From Anaerolineae bacterium (GTDB lineage Bacteria; Chloroflexota; Anaerolineae; Aggregatilineales; Aggregatilineaceae), in NCBI GenBank assembly GCA_018056405.1, contig JAGPFT010000026.1:1-13733 (forward strand): DNA of 13,733 nt. The letters run 5' to 3'. Position 1 is the stretch's first letter. Every line of letters begins with the position of its first letter. Both the position numbers and the translations under genes were made by a program. A model generated the notes under the pieces. It made no database searches. It worked only from the letters and a program-made list of their open reading frames with translations, and was not told the origin of the DNA. This document shows positions 12,345 to 13,733 of this stretch, in pieces.

Positions 12345-13285
12345 ACGCCCAAATCACACCCGATTCCGCCCTGCTCGACCGGGCGCGGGGCTGCGCCGTC
12401 GGCGCGGCCCTTGGCGACGCGCTGGGGATGCCGCTGGAAGCCAGAGCGCCGCGCCCGCCCCAAAACCTGCTGCGCGAGATGGTGAGTGGACGGTTGCCGG
12501 CGGGCAGCTTCACCGACGACACGGAGATGGCCCTGGCCCTGGCCGAGAGTCTGCTGGCGCACCGCCCGCTCGATCCCGCCGATCTGGGACGGCGCTTCGT
12601 CGCCTGGGCAGATACCGGCCCGGACGACATCGGCGTCCACACCTACCGCGTGATGGCGCGGCTGAAGCGCGGCGAGTCCTGGGATACAGCAGCGGAAGCG
12701 GCGCAGGAGATAAACCGGGAGTCTGCGCCCAACGGCTCGCTGATGCGCTGCTGGCCGGTGGCGCTGGCCCATTGGGACAGCCCCGACGCTCTCCGACGCG
12801 ACAGTGTACTGCAGAGCCGTGTGACGCACGTACACGTGGACTGCCTGGCTGCCTGTGTCTTCACCAACACCCTGATCGCCTCATTGCTGCGCGGAGCAAC
12901 GCCCACAGAAGCGTTCAACGAGACGCTGGCAACCGTCCCTTTGCCCGACGACCTGCGCGACACCATCGAACTGGCCGCGGGCCGCCGCCGCGAGCAATTG
13001 CGCAACTCCGGCTGGGTACGCCATACGCTGGAAAGCGCCCTGTGGGGCCTGCTGACCACCGACTCCTTTGAGGAAGCGCTGGTGCAGGTAGTCAACCTGG
13101 GCCACGATGCGGACTCGGCGGGCGCGGTCGTTGGGGCGCTGGCCGGCGCAGCTTACGGGCTGGCGGGCATTCCGGCGCGCTGGCGGACGGCGCTGCGCGG
13201 CGCGTGGCCTCCCGGCAGCGAGACCTTCTGGACGGCGGACGACTTCGCGGCGCTGGCCGACCGACTGGTCGGGGCGGTCGCCTGA
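12341..13285 (+). CDS. ADP-ribosylglycohydrolase (DraG/ARH) family protein
   Basis: Members of this all-alpha, two-Mg family remove ADP-ribose from proteins or small molecules, or hydrolyse related N- or O-glycosides. The 314-residue product has the expected blocks: GCAVGAALGDALGMPLE (17-33), the first metal motif SFTDDTEMALALA (56-68), PNGSLMRC (130-137), a VTHVHVDCLAA stretch (161-171) and the second metal motif NLGHDADSAGAVVGALAGA (252-270). Metal-ligand acids Asp59, Asp60, Asp256 and Asp258 are present, so it is probably active. It starts within the hisB stop codon (ATGA), implying translational coupling to the his operon. It is not a known histidine enzyme, and its substrate here is unknown. 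No terminator is evident after it. Confidence 0.93.
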   Translation: MNAQITPDSALLDRARGCAVGAALGDALGMPLEARAPRPPQNLLREMVSGRLPAGSFTDDTEMALALAESLLAHRPLDPADLGRRFVAWADTGPDDIGVHTYRVMARLKRGESWDTAAEAAQEINRESAPNGSLMRCWPVALAHWDSPDALRRDSVLQSRVTHVHVDCLAACVFTNTLIASLLRGATPTEAFNETLATVPLPDDLRDTIELAAGRRREQLRNSGWVRHTLESALWGLLTTDSFEEALVQVVNLGHDADSAGAVVGALAGAAYGLAGIPARWRTALRGAWPPGSETFWTADDFAALADRLVGAVA

Positions 13286-13340
13286 ATGTCTTGCTTCTTC
13301 CCTTCTTCGCCCTGCAACTGCGCACACCAGGGATGAGGCG

Positions 13341-13450
13341 TGCAAACCCTGCCAGGGAGGGGCATTGCTCTGCTGCGCCCTGGTTGATCTCACCCCCGCT
13401 TGGCGCTGGCGCGCCTCGCCGCTCCCTCTCCATGCTGGTTCAGGGGCGGA
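13341..13450. repeat. TGCAAACCCTGCCAGG unit plus half of a palindromic element
   Basis: 13341-13386 matches 7262-7307, including the block gctctgctgcgcc. It runs into GGTTGATCTCACCCCC and a B-type arm (gcttggcgctggcgcgcctcg), then ctccctctccatg. The right half expected of the palindrome is missing; unrelated sequence follows after about 13450. 13286-13340 shows nothing recognisable. Confidence 0.78.
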
Positions 13451-13491
13451 CAGGTGTTGAGGAACGTGAAGACAGGCGAACATCTCACGTC

Positions 13492-13595
13492 TAGCCTCAT
13501 CCCCCGGCCCCCTCCCCACGTGGTGGAGAGGGGGAGTCAGGCCGCTATGAAGTCCCCTCTCCACCACGTGGGGAGGGGATTTAGGGGTGGGGCTA
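13492..13595. repeat. Large inverted repeat with perfect 25-bp arms
   Basis: The arm at 13509-13533 (CCCCTCCCCACGTGG then TGGAGAGGGG) is the exact reverse complement of 13554-13578, with a 20-nt loop between them. Outer bases TAGCC...GGCTA (from 13492 and to 13595) also pair, with CA(T/C)CCCC / GGGGTGGGG partly continuing the stem. Each arm is itself a short CCCCTCC...GGAGAGGGG-type hairpin. It is related in composition to, but distinct from, the GGTGAGG-family elements. Confidence 0.85.
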
Positions 13596-13648
13596 CTATC
13601 CCACACGCCATCACCTTGCCCATCTCAATGAGTCTCATCTGCCTGTCC

Positions 13649-13722
13649 GTTCCCTCTCCGGTCTATACACGTTACGGAGAGGGGGCAAGCCGAGCGCAGC
13701 GAGGCTGGGGGTGAGGTCAACA
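13649..13722. repeat. Right half of a palindromic element (GGTGAGG family)
   Basis: A ctctccg...cggagaggggg hairpin is followed by gcaagccgagcgcagcgagg and ctgggggtgaggtcaac, matching the A-type right half of the element at 11596-11700. The left half (tcacccc arm) is missing; the sequence upstream of ttccctctcc is unrelated. The stretch 13286-13733 holds no supportable gene. Confidence 0.8.
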
Positions 13723-13733
13723 GAGCGTCCCTC

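Noticed and set aside
13492..13733. CRISPR array in the repeat-rich 3' region
   Set aside because: The repeats are palindromic, few, irregularly spaced and not separated by uniform spacers; no cas genes are present.

Overview
The window is GC-rich bacterial chromosome. Dense palindromic repeats between genes, a long-form HisG and a class A penicillin-binding protein with C-terminal Ig-like domains suggest a Chloroflexota (Anaerolineae-like) genome. That placement is an inference from style, not a marker-gene result.

Layout. 1-483 holds only repeats and a probable promoter. 484-1470 (+) encodes an unrecognised polytopic membrane protein. 1544-2305 (-) encodes an orphan OmpR/PhoB-type response regulator. 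2607-5657 (+) encodes a bifunctional peptidoglycan synthase. The rest is a histidine biosynthesis locus in two divergent arms. hisF-hisI-hisE run leftward (7164-5777) with overlapping ends. hisG-hisD-hisC-hisB run rightward (7648-12344), followed by an ADP-ribosylglycohydrolase gene (12341-13285) whose start codon overlaps the hisB stop. hisA and hisH are absent, so HisF's glutaminase partner and the HisA isomerase must be encoded elsewhere. 13286-13733 holds only repeats.

The most interesting element lies between the two arms. A near-consensus promoter (TTGACA, 17-bp spacer, TATACT) ends 7 nt before the ATG of a 31-codon ORF with five His codons within seven (HVHAHHH). This is followed by a strong intrinsic terminator and then hisG. 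It reads as a histidine leader-peptide attenuator (hisL), with a competing antiterminator pairing that can be drawn by hand. The leader peptide's mRNA would begin at or next to its own start codon, so it would be leaderless.

The second theme is repeats. A ~105-bp palindromic element (ends GGTTTACCTCACCCCC / GGGGGTGAGGTAAACC) sits in the hisF-hisG, hisD-hisC and hisC-hisB gaps, with shortened or partial copies elsewhere. A different ~185-bp element lies at 1-188 and 8653-8836; the second copy provides the last 33 codons of hisG and fills the gap to hisD. The hisC 3' end carries a perfect palindrome and is followed by a partial duplicate of itself.
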